From the NCBI GenBank assembly GCA_905208635.1, contig CAJLPX010000020.1, positions 1 through 36,259 of the forward strand: a DNA stretch of 36,259 bases, given 5' to 3'. The notes below the pieces were generated by a model, which had not been told where the DNA came from, did no database searches, and was given only the letters and a program-made list of their open reading frames with translations. The stretch is from an uncultured Collinsella sp. (GTDB taxonomy: Bacteria; Actinomycetota; Coriobacteriia; Coriobacteriales; Coriobacteriaceae). Within the stretch, counting starts at the first letter, position 1; the number at the start of each line of letters is the position of its first letter. The position numbers and the translations under genes are program-made. Shown here one piece after another: positions 22,209-30,322 of the stretch.

Positions 22209-23003
22209 GTGCAATACGACGAGCATAAACTGGTCGAGTACTTTGCCGACGCCCCTGTGGGCGTCGGTTTTTCCGACCTTGACCTCAATAACATTCCGCA
22301 CCATATCTCGTGCATCATGGACGGCAACGGTCGTTGGGCCACGTCGCGCGGTCTTGCACGCACTGAGGGCCACAAGGCGGGTATCGTCTCCCTTCGCGAG
22401 ATCATTACTGCCTGCGTGCGTTTGGGCGTCGACGTGCTTTCTGCCTATGCGTTTTCTACCGAAAACTGGAACCGCCCGCAGCATGAGGTCAACGTCTTGA
22501 TGCACCTGTTTGCCAAGACGTTTATCGACGAGCTGCCGCTTCTGAAGCGCGAAAATGTGCGTGTTGTCTTTTTGGGCGACATTTCCGCGCTGCCCAAGAA
22601 GACCCGCGACGTTTTTGAACGCGGTCTTGCCGAGTGCGCCGATCACACCGGTATGACGCTGGCGCTTGCCGTCAACTACGGCGCGCGTGCCGAGATTACC
22701 CGCGCTGTCCGTCAGATTGCACTCGACGCTGCCGCCGGTAAGATCGATCCTGCCGCAATTGATGACGACATGGTGGCTTCCCACCTCTATACTGCCGGCG
22801 TTCCCGATCCTGAGCTTGTGATTCGCACCTCTGGTGAGCTGCGCCTTTCGAACTATCTGCTGTGGCAGGTGGCTTATTCTGAATTCTACGTCACCGATAC
22901 CTATTGGCCCGACTTTGATCGTTGGGGCCTTGTCGACGCCATTTTGGCCTATCAGGGCCGTGACCGTAGGTTTGGTGGACTGAGCAAGACCGAGGAGGCT
23001 TAA
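22209..23003 (+). CDS. uppS: Undecaprenyl diphosphate synthase
   Basis: cis-prenyltransferase adding isopentenyl units to farnesyl-PP to make the lipid carrier for cell wall synthesis; 264 residues. Motifs: I-M-D-G-N-G-R-W-A (catalytic Asp), E-G-H-K-A-G, Y-A-F-S-T-E-N-W-N-R-P, and I-R-T-S-G-E-L-R-L-S-N-Y-L-L-W-Q. GTG 22209 starts 1 bp after frr with GGAG seven bases upstream. It uses products of the MEP genes dxr and ispG nearby. Confidence 0.96.
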   Translation: MQYDEHKLVEYFADAPVGVGFSDLDLNNIPHHISCIMDGNGRWATSRGLARTEGHKAGIVSLREIITACVRLGVDVLSAYAFSTENWNRPQHEVNVLMHLFAKTFIDELPLLKRENVRVVFLGDISALPKKTRDVFERGLAECADHTGMTLALAVNYGARAEITRAVRQIALDAAAGKIDPAAIDDDMVASHLYTAGVPDPELVIRTSGELRLSNYLLWQVAYSEFYVTDTYWPDFDRWGLVDAILAYQGRDRRFGGLSKTEEA

Positions 23004-23005
23004 TC

Positions 23006-23905
23006 GTGTCCGATCGTCCCAAGGCATCTGCTCTCAAGACGCCTGCGCGCAAAGCTGCCACTGCGGGAGCGCCTGCAGCGAAGAGCGGCACCGGTTCGTG
23101 GCTGGCGGGCTTTATTACCCGTGCCGCCGCCGGTATCGTCTACGCCGTCGTCTTTATCCTGTGCCTGGTTTTGGGTATCGTGCCCACGGCCATCTTTGTT
23201 TCCGTCATGAGCGGTCTGTGCTGCTATGAGTTTTTCCGTATGACAAGGCTCGATGGCAAGATGGCTAACGAGCGCATGGGTATCGCTGCCGCCGTGCTCT
23301 TTCCGCTGTCGGCGTTGGGTGATTCGATGTTGCTGAATGCCCTGCTTTTTGCCCTAATGCTCGCTGTGGGCATTTGGTATGTCTGGTCGCCGCGTACCCG
23401 CATCTCTGATGTGGCCGTGACGCTCATGGGTCCAATCTACACTGGCTTTATGCTGTCGGCTATCGTGCTGCTGCGCGATGCCGTGCCCGGTTTTGCCGGC
23501 GCCCTGCTCTCGGTGGGCGTTTGCGCGTCCCTTTGGGTCTCCGATTCGTTTGCCTACATCGTGGGCAGTCGTATCGGCAAGCACAAGATGGTTCCCAAGA
23601 TCTCACCCAAAAAGAGCTGGGAGGGGTTTGTCGGCGGCATCCTGGGTTCGGTTTTGATTTGGCTCATCCTGTGGGCGACGCACTTCTACAAGCTCAGCCT
23701 GCCCTATGCGCTGCTGTGCGGCGTGGTCGTGTCCATTCTGGGCGTTATCGGCGACCTTATCGAGTCGCGCATCAAGCGCGGTGTGGGCGTCAAAGATTCC
23801 GGCAACCTTATCCCGGGCCATGGCGGCATGCTCGACCGTAGCGACTCGCTTATCTTTGGCTGCATTACCGCGCAGCTGCTTTTGATGATCGGAGGCGTGC
23901 TGTAA
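23006..23905 (+). CDS. cdsA: Phosphatidate cytidylyltransferase
   Basis: Membrane enzyme making CDP-diacylglycerol from phosphatidate and CTP; 299 residues. A hydrophilic Lys/Ala-rich N-terminus of about 30 residues is followed by several membrane segments and the CdsA signature S-R-I-K-R-x(4)-K-D-S-G-N-L-I-P-G-H-G-G-M-L-D-R-S-D, with Ser at the usual hydrophobic position before the last Asp. GTG 23006 has GGAGG 7 bases upstream. The stop overlaps the dxr start (TAATG). Confidence 0.95.
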   Translation: MSDRPKASALKTPARKAATAGAPAAKSGTGSWLAGFITRAAAGIVYAVVFILCLVLGIVPTAIFVSVMSGLCCYEFFRMTRLDGKMANERMGIAAAVLFPLSALGDSMLLNALLFALMLAVGIWYVWSPRTRISDVAVTLMGPIYTGFMLSAIVLLRDAVPGFAGALLSVGVCASLWVSDSFAYIVGSRIGKHKMVPKISPKKSWEGFVGGILGSVLIWLILWATHFYKLSLPYALLCGVVVSILGVIGDLIESRIKRGVGVKDSGNLIPGHGGMLDRSDSLIFGCITAQLLLMIGGVL

Positions 23906-25092
23906 TGTCATTCCAGACGACGTATGGCCCCGACGGACGCCTTCGCGTTGCCATCCTGGGCTGTACGGGCTCCATCGGCACCCAGGCGCTCGATGTGTGC
24001 CGTCAGCATGCCGATCGACTGCAGGTGACGGCGCTGTCCGTTAACTCCAGTACCTCCGAGCTTGTTGCCGCTGCCCGCGAGTTCTCGGTTTCGGCGGTTG
24101 CCGTGGCCGATGTCGCTCATGGCGATGACGCCGTGCTGCAGGAGTTGCCCGAGGGAACGAAGCTCGGCGTTGGCGCGCAGGCGGTTTGCGAGCTCGCGCG
24201 TCGCGACGATGTCGACTGTGTGCTCGTCGCTATTGTGGGTGCCGCCGGTCTGGAGGCGAGCCATGCGGCCTTGACCTCAAATAAGCGCCTTGCCCTTGCC
24301 AACAAGGAGTCCCTCGTCGTCGGTGGCGACTTGCTTATGCCGTTGGCACAACCGGGCCAGCTAATTCCAGTCGACTCTGAGCACTCCGCCATCTACCAGT
24401 GCTATCTGGGGGAGAACCCACGCGAGGCTCATTGTATTTGGCTCACCTGCTCGGGCGGTCCGTTCTTTGGCCGCACGCGCGGCGATCTCGACCGCGTGAC
24501 GCGTGCCGATGCCCTCGCACATCCCACGTGGGCCATGGGTGCCAAGATCACCATCGACTCCGCCACCCTCATGAACAAGGGCCTGGAGCGCATTGAGGCC
24601 ATGCATCTGTTCAACTGCGACCTCGATTTCATTAACGTGGTCGTGCAGCGTCAGTCTAAGATTCACTCTATGGTCGAGTTCGCCGACGGCTCCGTGATGG
24701 CGCATCTTGGTGCTTCCGACATGCGTATTCCCATCCAGTTCGCGTTTTCGTATCCCGAGCGTTGGTATACCCCGGCGCCTCGTATCGATTTCCGCGAGCT
24801 GGGACAGCTCACGTTTGATGCTGCCGACATGGATACCTTCCGCTGTCTGGCACTGGCCGAGCGTGCCGGCAAGACGGGTGGCACCATGCCGTGCGTGCTC
24901 AATGCCGCCAACGAGGTCGCCGTCGATGCCTTTCTGCACGATGGCTGCAGCTTTACCGATATCGATCGCATTGTGGAATCCTGCATGGATGCCCACGATA
25001 TGCAGGCGGTCGATTCGTTTGAGCAGCTTCGCGACATCGATGCGTGGGCGCGTGAAAAGGCTGCGCAGGTGCTCGTCGCAACCCGTTCCTAA
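23905..25092 (+). CDS. dxr: 1-deoxy-D-xylulose-5-phosphate reductoisomerase
   Basis: NADPH-dependent second step of the MEP pathway; target of fosmidomycin. 395 residues with L-G-C-T-G-S-I-G-T-Q (NADPH site), A-L-A-N-K-E-S-L-V, P-V-D-S-E-H-S-A-I-Y-Q (metal and substrate), T-C-S-G-G-P-F and M-N-K-G-L-E-R-I-E-A. ATG 23905 overlaps the cdsA stop and has GGAGG upstream. With ispG at 26493 it shows that isoprenoids are made by the MEP route. Confidence 0.97.
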   Translation: MSFQTTYGPDGRLRVAILGCTGSIGTQALDVCRQHADRLQVTALSVNSSTSELVAAAREFSVSAVAVADVAHGDDAVLQELPEGTKLGVGAQAVCELARRDDVDCVLVAIVGAAGLEASHAALTSNKRLALANKESLVVGGDLLMPLAQPGQLIPVDSEHSAIYQCYLGENPREAHCIWLTCSGGPFFGRTRGDLDRVTRADALAHPTWAMGAKITIDSATLMNKGLERIEAMHLFNCDLDFINVVVQRQSKIHSMVEFADGSVMAHLGASDMRIPIQFAFSYPERWYTPAPRIDFRELGQLTFDAADMDTFRCLALAERAGKTGGTMPCVLNAANEVAVDAFLHDGCSFTDIDRIVESCMDAHDMQAVDSFEQLRDIDAWAREKAAQVLVATRS

Positions 25093-25117
25093 CCCATAAG
25101 GATTGCTTTTTCGTTTT

Positions 25118-26479
25118 ATGGATACTGTTCTGAGCGTTCTCTCATCGGTCTTTTGGGGCCTGCTGATGCTTTCCGTCCTCGTGTTTTTGCACGAGGGCGG
25201 CCACTTTTTGGCGGCGCGTGCCTGCGGCGTCCGTGTGACCGAGTTCTTTTTGGGCCTGCCGTGCCGCTTTGACATCCATTACACGTCGCGTCGCATTGGA
25301 ACCAAGTTTGGCGTGACCCCGCTGCTGCTGGGCGGCTACGCTGCCATCTGCGGTATGGACCCGACCGACGTCTCGTGCGCCGATCGCGTGCTAGCGGCTA
25401 TCTACCGTCATGGTCGCGTGACCGTGGCCGATCTTGCTGTCGAGCTCGAGCTTTCCGAGGAGGATGTGCTCGAGGCTTGCGCCCTTTTGCTGGGCTGGGG
25501 CTCCATCGCGCCCTGGTATGAGGAAGGGGAGAAGCCCTCGCCGAGCTACTATCCCACCAAATATCAGACGTTGCCACGAGACACGGCAGGCTATACCACC
25601 TTTGATGGTCGCCGTTTCGATCGCGAACATGCGACTGCCGAGGGCGATGTGTGGGAGCTGCCGTGCGGCGAGGCCGAGTTCCTTGCGCAAGAACGCTCGC
25701 ACACCTATCTTGGCCAAGGTTTTCTCAAGCGCGCCTTTATGCTGCTCGCAGGCATTATCGTCAATATCTTGACGGGTTTTTTGCTCCTTATGAGCATCTA
25801 TTCCATTGCGGGTGTCACCGTGCCGATGGATACCAACGTGATCGGTCAGGTTGACGAGGGGTCTATTGCCGCCAAGGCGGGTATCGAGGGCGGTGATGCG
25901 ATCCTTTCGGTTGACGGTGTCTCATGTTCTACTTGGATGGATGTCTACGATGCCATCGGCAAGGCCGCCGGTAAGGACGATATCGCCATCGAGTACGAGC
26001 GTGACGGCAAGCAGCATTCGACCACGGTTGCGCTCAAAGAGGACGAGCGCCTAGGTGTGTATGCCTCTACGCAGGTGGTCCGTTTAGACCCGATCACCTC
26101 GGCGCGTCTGTCATTCTCCTATGTTGTACAGACGGCGGATGGCGTGATGCGCCTACTCCAGCCGCAGCATACGATGGAGATTCTCGATCAGTCTTCTTCG
26201 ATCGTGGGTATTAGCGTTATGTCCTCACAGGCTGCTGCTGCCGGCCCTGCCACGTTCCTTTCGTTTGCCGCCCTCATTTCATTCTCGCTTGGCTTTATGA
26301 ACCTGCTGCCCATCCCGCCACTCGATGGCGGCAAGCTAGTCATCGAGATCATTCAGAAGATTGCGGGCCGCGAGCTTCCGCTCAAGGTCCAGACGATTGT
26401 GAGCTATGTGGGTATCGCGCTCTTTGCGCTGCTGTTTGTCTATATGCTTCGTTCCGACATCCTTCGATTTATTCTGTAG
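25118..26479 (+). CDS. rseP: RseP-like site-2 zinc metalloprotease with inserted domain
   Basis: An M50 intramembrane protease of 453 residues. The first membrane segment carries H25-E-G-G-H29. A PDZ domain follows the second hydrophobic segment (about 205-235), and N-x-L-P-I-P-P-L-D-G-G near the C-terminus gives the third metal ligand. Unusually, about 110 residues (85-195) lie between the G-G-Y strand and the membrane segment; 88-134 resemble a winged helix (V-T-V-A-D-L-A-V-E-L-E-L-S-E-E-D-V) and the rest is aromatic and acidic. I chose ATG 25118; TTG 25103 is in frame but abuts its AAGGA, so the start is uncertain. Substrates are probably anti-sigma factors or signal-peptide remnants. Gene position between dxr and ispG/proS is the classical one. 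Confidence 0.9.
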   Translation: MDTVLSVLSSVFWGLLMLSVLVFLHEGGHFLAARACGVRVTEFFLGLPCRFDIHYTSRRIGTKFGVTPLLLGGYAAICGMDPTDVSCADRVLAAIYRHGRVTVADLAVELELSEEDVLEACALLLGWGSIAPWYEEGEKPSPSYYPTKYQTLPRDTAGYTTFDGRRFDREHATAEGDVWELPCGEAEFLAQERSHTYLGQGFLKRAFMLLAGIIVNILTGFLLLMSIYSIAGVTVPMDTNVIGQVDEGSIAAKAGIEGGDAILSVDGVSCSTWMDVYDAIGKAAGKDDIAIEYERDGKQHSTTVALKEDERLGVYASTQVVRLDPITSARLSFSYVVQTADGVMRLLQPQHTMEILDQSSSIVGISVMSSQAAAAGPATFLSFAALISFSLGFMNLLPIPPLDGGKLVIEIIQKIAGRELPLKVQTIVSYVGIALFALLFVYMLRSDILRFIL

Positions 26480-26492
26480 GGGAGTGTTTGGA

Positions 26493-27575
26493 TTGTCTTT
26501 ATCCCATCCTTTGCCTCGCGAGCTGACGCGCCCCGTGCATGTGGGCGGCGTGCAGATCGGTGGCGGCGCGCCGGTGGTGGTCCAATCTATGACCTGCACC
26601 GATACCGCTGATGCCCAGGCAACGCTTGCGCAAGTGTGCGCGTTGGCGCAGGCTGGCTGCGATATCGTGCGCGTGAGCGTGCCCTCCGAGGCCGCGCTTG
26701 AGGGCTTCCGCACCATCTGTGCCGAGTCTCCGGTGCCGATTGTCGCCGATATCCACTTTAACCATAAGCTTGCCATTGGCGCTGTCGAGGCTGGTGCCTC
26801 TAAGCTGCGCATCAACCCCGGCAATATCGGCGATTGGGCTAAGGTCGATGCCGTCATCGATGCCGCGGGTGCCGCGGGCTGCGCGATTCGCATTGGCGTG
26901 AACGCGGGCTCGCTTGAGCAAGATATTGCCGAGCGCGACGACCTCACGCAGCCCGAAAAGCTCGTGATGTCGAGCGAACGCTTTGTGCGGCACTTTGAGG
27001 ACCGTGGGTTTACCAACATCGTGCTATCCGCCAAGGCCCATAGCGTACAGACGACACTTGATACCTATCGCGCCCTGTCGCGCGAGATACCGCATGTTCC
27101 GCTCCACCTGGGCGTGACGGAGGCGGGGACCAAGCTTCAGGGCACCATCAAGAGCTCTGTAGGCTTGGGTATCTTGCTTTCCGAAGGCATCGGTGACACC
27201 ATGCGTGTGTCGCTCACGGCCGATCCGGTTGAGGAGCCGCCGGTCGCCTGGGGAATTCTACAGTCGCTGGGCCTGCGTCGCCGTGGTCCCGAGATTGTCT
27301 CGTGCCCCACGTGCGCCCGCTGCCAGGTTAACCTGATTCCCATCGCCGAGGAGGTCACCGAGCGGCTTAAGAACTATTCCGCGCCGCTTTCGATCGCCGT
27401 GATGGGATGTGCGGTCAACGGCCCCGGAGAGGCATCTGACGCCGACCTGGGTGTTGCCTGCGGACGTGGTCAGGGCCTGCTCTTTTCGCATGGCCAGATC
27501 ATTGGTAAAGTAGCTGAGGACCAAATTGTCGACGCGCTTATGGCCGAGGTCGACAAACTTATTGAGGAGAAATAA
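26493..27575 (+). CDS. ispG: 4-hydroxy-3-methylbut-2-en-1-yl diphosphate synthase
   Basis: Iron-sulfur enzyme (GcpE) converting MEcPP to HMBPP in the MEP pathway; 360 residues. It has V-V-V-Q-S-M-T-C-T-D-T and V-R-V-S-V-P near the start; the [4Fe-4S] ligands are in S-C-P-T-C-A-R-C-Q and M-G-C-A-V-N-G-P-G-E-A. TTG 26493 has AGGGGAG 8 bases upstream, formed over the rseP stop; a longer open frame back to 26406 lies inside rseP and is rejected. proS starts directly after the stop codon. Confidence 0.95.
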   Translation: MSLSHPLPRELTRPVHVGGVQIGGGAPVVVQSMTCTDTADAQATLAQVCALAQAGCDIVRVSVPSEAALEGFRTICAESPVPIVADIHFNHKLAIGAVEAGASKLRINPGNIGDWAKVDAVIDAAGAAGCAIRIGVNAGSLEQDIAERDDLTQPEKLVMSSERFVRHFEDRGFTNIVLSAKAHSVQTTLDTYRALSREIPHVPLHLGVTEAGTKLQGTIKSSVGLGILLSEGIGDTMRVSLTADPVEEPPVAWGILQSLGLRRRGPEIVSCPTCARCQVNLIPIAEEVTERLKNYSAPLSIAVMGCAVNGPGEASDADLGVACGRGQGLLFSHGQIIGKVAEDQIVDALMAEVDKLIEEK

Positions 27576-29297
27576 ATGACCCGAGCAATGTATATGTCTA
27601 AGCTCTATGCGCCGACGCTCAAAGAGGATCCGGCGGATGCCGAGCTAGCGAGCCACCGTCTGCTGCTTCGCGCTGGCATGATCCGCAAGGAGGCCGCCGG
27701 CCTGTATTCCTATCTGCCGCTCGCTTGGCGCTCGATCCGCAAGATCGAGAACATCGTGCGCGACGAGATGGATGCCGCCGGTGCTCAGGAGCTCATGATG
27801 CCCATCATGGTCGATGCCGAGCTGTGGCGTGAGTCCGGCCGTATCGATGCCTATGGCAAGGAGCTTGTGCGCTTTGATGACCGCCACGGCCGCGAGTTTG
27901 TGCTCGGACCCACGCACGAGGAGACCGTGACTGCCCTGGTGCGCAATGAGTTGCGTTCCTACAAGCAGCTGCCAGTGAACCTTTATCACATCCAGGATAA
28001 GTTCCGCGACGAGTTCCGTCCCCGTTTTGGCCTGATGCGCGGTCGCGAGTTCATCATGAAGGACGCCTACAGCTTCTCTGCTACGCAGGAGAGCCTGCAG
28101 GAGGAGTACGACAAGATGAAGCAGGCCTATGCCAACATTTGCGAGCGCTGCTACATCAAGGCTCTGCCCGTTGTCGCCGACTCCGGCGAGATCGGTGGCG
28201 ATACCTCCGTCGAGTACATGGCTTTGGCCGACGCTGGCGAGGCTTCGCTCGTCTACTGCGACGATTGCGGCTTCGCTGCCGACGATGAGGCGGCAAGCAC
28301 CAAGGTCGTTGTGACCGAGGGTCCTGGCGACGGTACGCTTACCAAGGTCGAGACTCCGGGCATGGGCACCATCGAGGCCGTTGCAAAGTTCTTCGGCTTC
28401 CCCGAGAACGGCACGCGCAAGTCTCTGGCACTCCTCGACGCCGAGGGCAAGCCCGTCGTGGCCATTGTTCCGGGCGACCACGAGCTCAACGATTGCAAGG
28501 CCGAGCATGTCTTTGGCAAGGCCTATCGCATGATGACTGATGAGGAGCTCCAGACCTACGGTCTGCATAAGGGCTTTATCGGACCGGTTAACCTGCCCGA
28601 GGGCATTCGCCTGGTGTGCGACGAGAGCCTGCGCGAGTCCAAGCAGTGGGCCTGCGGTGCCAACGAGGTCGATTATCACTTTACCGGTGCCTGCCCCGAG
28701 CGCGACTTTACCGTCGACGAGTGGGCCGACCTGGTAACCGTCGTTGCCGGCGATCCCTGCCCGCACTGCGGCAAGCCGCTCTCTGCTGCTCGCGGCATCG
28801 AGGTCTCGCAGGTCTTCCAGCTGGGTACCAAGTATTCCGAGGCCATGGGCGCCACCTTTATGGACGAGGACGGCAAGGAGAAGCCGCTTATCATGGGTTG
28901 CTACGGCGTTGGTGTGTCCCGCTCGCTTGCTGCCGTCGTGGAGCAGCACAACGACGAACACGGCATCGTCTGGCCGGTCTCCGTTGCCCCGTACGAGGTC
29001 GCGGTGATTCCGCTCGATCCCAAGAAGGAGGAGTGCGCTAACGTTTGCGACCAAATCGTCGAGGGCCTGTGCGCCGAGGGTATCGAGGTTGTCGTCGATG
29101 ACCGTGACGAGCGTCCTGGCTTTAAGTTTGCCGATAACGACCTCATGGGCTTCCCGTATCAGGTCGTGCTTGGCAAGCGTGGCCTCAAGAATGGTACTGT
29201 GGAGCTCAAGGACCGTGCCACGGGCGAGCGTGAGGACGTGGCGATCGACGAGGTCGTCGCCAAGATTGCCGAGCTTGTTAAGGCGGCCCGCCGTTAA
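27576..29297 (+). CDS. proS: Prolyl-tRNA synthetase, bacterial type with INS domain
   Basis: 573-residue class II synthetase. Motif 2 region: F-R-D-E-F-R-P-R-F-G-L-M-R-G-R-E-F-I-M-K-D-A-Y-S-F; T-H-E-E-T-V-T-A-L precedes it. Residues about 220-390 form the insertion (INS) domain that edits mischarged Ala-tRNA, and the anticodon-binding domain is C-terminal. ATG 27576 starts immediately after the ispG stop with GAGGAG upstream; ATG codons a few residues later are possible. It closes the pyrH operon and is followed by a terminator. Confidence 0.96.
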   Translation: MTRAMYMSKLYAPTLKEDPADAELASHRLLLRAGMIRKEAAGLYSYLPLAWRSIRKIENIVRDEMDAAGAQELMMPIMVDAELWRESGRIDAYGKELVRFDDRHGREFVLGPTHEETVTALVRNELRSYKQLPVNLYHIQDKFRDEFRPRFGLMRGREFIMKDAYSFSATQESLQEEYDKMKQAYANICERCYIKALPVVADSGEIGGDTSVEYMALADAGEASLVYCDDCGFAADDEAASTKVVVTEGPGDGTLTKVETPGMGTIEAVAKFFGFPENGTRKSLALLDAEGKPVVAIVPGDHELNDCKAEHVFGKAYRMMTDEELQTYGLHKGFIGPVNLPEGIRLVCDESLRESKQWACGANEVDYHFTGACPERDFTVDEWADLVTVVAGDPCPHCGKPLSAARGIEVSQVFQLGTKYSEAMGATFMDEDGKEKPLIMGCYGVGVSRSLAAVVEQHNDEHGIVWPVSVAPYEVAVIPLDPKKEECANVCDQIVEGLCAEGIEVVVDDRDERPGFKFADNDLMGFPYQVVLGKRGLKNGTVELKDRATGEREDVAIDEVVAKIAELVKAARR

Positions 29298-29328
29298 TCG
29301 ACGTTTCTGCTATTAGATGTAATTGCGG

Positions 29329-29378
29329 GGCTGCTCCGTATCTCTCTTAGGATGAGATGCGGAGCAGCCTATTTTGTT
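29329..29378 (+). terminator. Terminator after proS
   Basis: A 16-bp stem with one G-T pair (29329-29344 with 29354-29369), 9-nt loop, followed by tattttgtt. Confidence 0.92.
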
Positions 29379-29397
29379 GGAATAAACTCGATGGGTA

Positions 29398-29437
29398 AAG
29401 AAAACCCCACAGCCCATATGAGCTGCGGGGTTTTCTT
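29398..29437. terminator. Bidirectional terminator between proS and the minus-strand kinase gene
   Basis: Arms aagaaaacccc (29398-29408) and ggggttttctt (29427-29437) plus cagc/gctg inside, with one A-C mismatch. T-runs lie at the 3' side on both strands, so it should stop transcription from either direction; the kinase gene ends at 29470. Confidence 0.88.
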
Positions 29438-29469
29438 GTGCCTCCGATGCGAAATAAATCGCTCAGATA

Positions 29470-30234
29470 TTACTGATAATCGACGACGTCGATCCAGTTC
29501 TTCAGGAACTCATCGTTCACGTTGCGCTTACGAGCGAGCTCGGAAGCGGCGACGATGCTCGTCCACTGACGCACGACCTGCATGGGCATGTCGGCGCGGT
29601 CGCAGTAGAGCTCCAAGTAGGCCTCAGCCTGGTCCTTGCTGTTGAGGGCGAAGAGCAGGTAGGTGGTGGCAACGTCGGCAGCAGGGGAGCCCTGGGTGGC
29701 GTGTGCCCAGTCGCACACATAGAGCTGGCCGTCGTCGCCGACGATGACGTTGGAGGGGTTGAAGTCGCCGTGGCAGACCTTGAACTCCTTGGTCATGCCG
29801 TCCAGACGCTCCTGAAGGTTGTAGCGCGTGGTGGCATTGAGCTGATCAAGGCTGTCGATCATGCGGGCGAACTTGTCGCGCTGACGGTTGAGCAGCGGGG
29901 AGGTATAGCCGTGGATCTCGATCTGGAGGTCGACGAACATCTCGAGATACTCACCAAAGCGCTGGGGCTCAGCAGTCATCTTCTCGGCAAGGGTGGTGCC
30001 CGGAACCTTCTCGGTCACGAGCGCCCAGCCGTTGGCGTTCTCGAGCTGGGAAACCTCGAGAGCCTTGGGGCTGCGGATGCCGCACTCATTGATGCGGGCA
30101 AGATTCAAAGCCTCGTTGAACACGTCGGAGACAGGCTTGGTCTCGTTAAAGACCTTGACGATCTTGTCGCCCAGGTCGTAAACGACCTTGTTGCCACGGC
30201 GGACGAGCTCGGTCTTGGAATCGGGTAGCAGCAT
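29470..30234 (-). CDS. Aminoglycoside-phosphotransferase-fold small-molecule kinase, substrate unknown
   Basis: A 254-residue APH/choline-kinase-like protein. The catalytic loop C-H-G-D-F-N-P-S-N-V-I-V (Asp base and Asn) and the metal-binding V-C-D-W-A-H-A are intact, followed by D-V-A-T-T-Y-L-L-F typical of the family. The N-lobe is short, with the nucleotide-binding lysine probably in V-K-V-F. Such proteins phosphorylate choline, sugars, fructosamines or aminoglycosides; nothing here identifies the substrate, and resistance should not be assumed. ATG 30234 has AAAGGA 8 bases upstream. It lies 88 bp downstream of adhE on the same strand, with a GC-rich hairpin between them, and could be cotranscribed with it. 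Confidence 0.82.
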   Translation of the reverse strand: MLLPDSKTELVRRGNKVVYDLGDKIVKVFNETKPVSDVFNEALNLARINECGIRSPKALEVSQLENANGWALVTEKVPGTTLAEKMTAEPQRFGEYLEMFVDLQIEIHGYTSPLLNRQRDKFARMIDSLDQLNATTRYNLQERLDGMTKEFKVCHGDFNPSNVIVGDDGQLYVCDWAHATQGSPAADVATTYLLFALNSKDQAEAYLELYCDRADMPMQVVRQWTSIVAASELARKRNVNDEFLKNWIDVVDYQ

Positions 30235-30266
30235 GGTTGCATCCTTTCAACGATGCGATAGAAGCG

Positions 30267-30305
30267 ACGGCGGGGGTGTGTGAAACACCCGTGCACCCCC
30301 GCCGT
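30267..30305 (-). other. GC-rich hairpin between adhE and the kinase gene
   Basis: A 12-bp perfect stem (acggcgggggtg 30267-30278 with cacccccgccgt 30294-30305). A second, overlapping stem (gggtgt 30274-30279 with acaccc 30285-30290) cannot form at the same time. In the direction of transcription no T-run follows, so this is not an ordinary terminator; it may stabilise or process the mRNA, or attenuate. Confidence 0.55.
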
Positions 30306-30322
30306 TAAAAACCGTGCTAAAA

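Noticed and set aside
29470..30234. An aminoglycoside-resistance gene
   Set aside because: The fold is shared by many metabolic kinases and nothing in sequence or context points to antibiotics.
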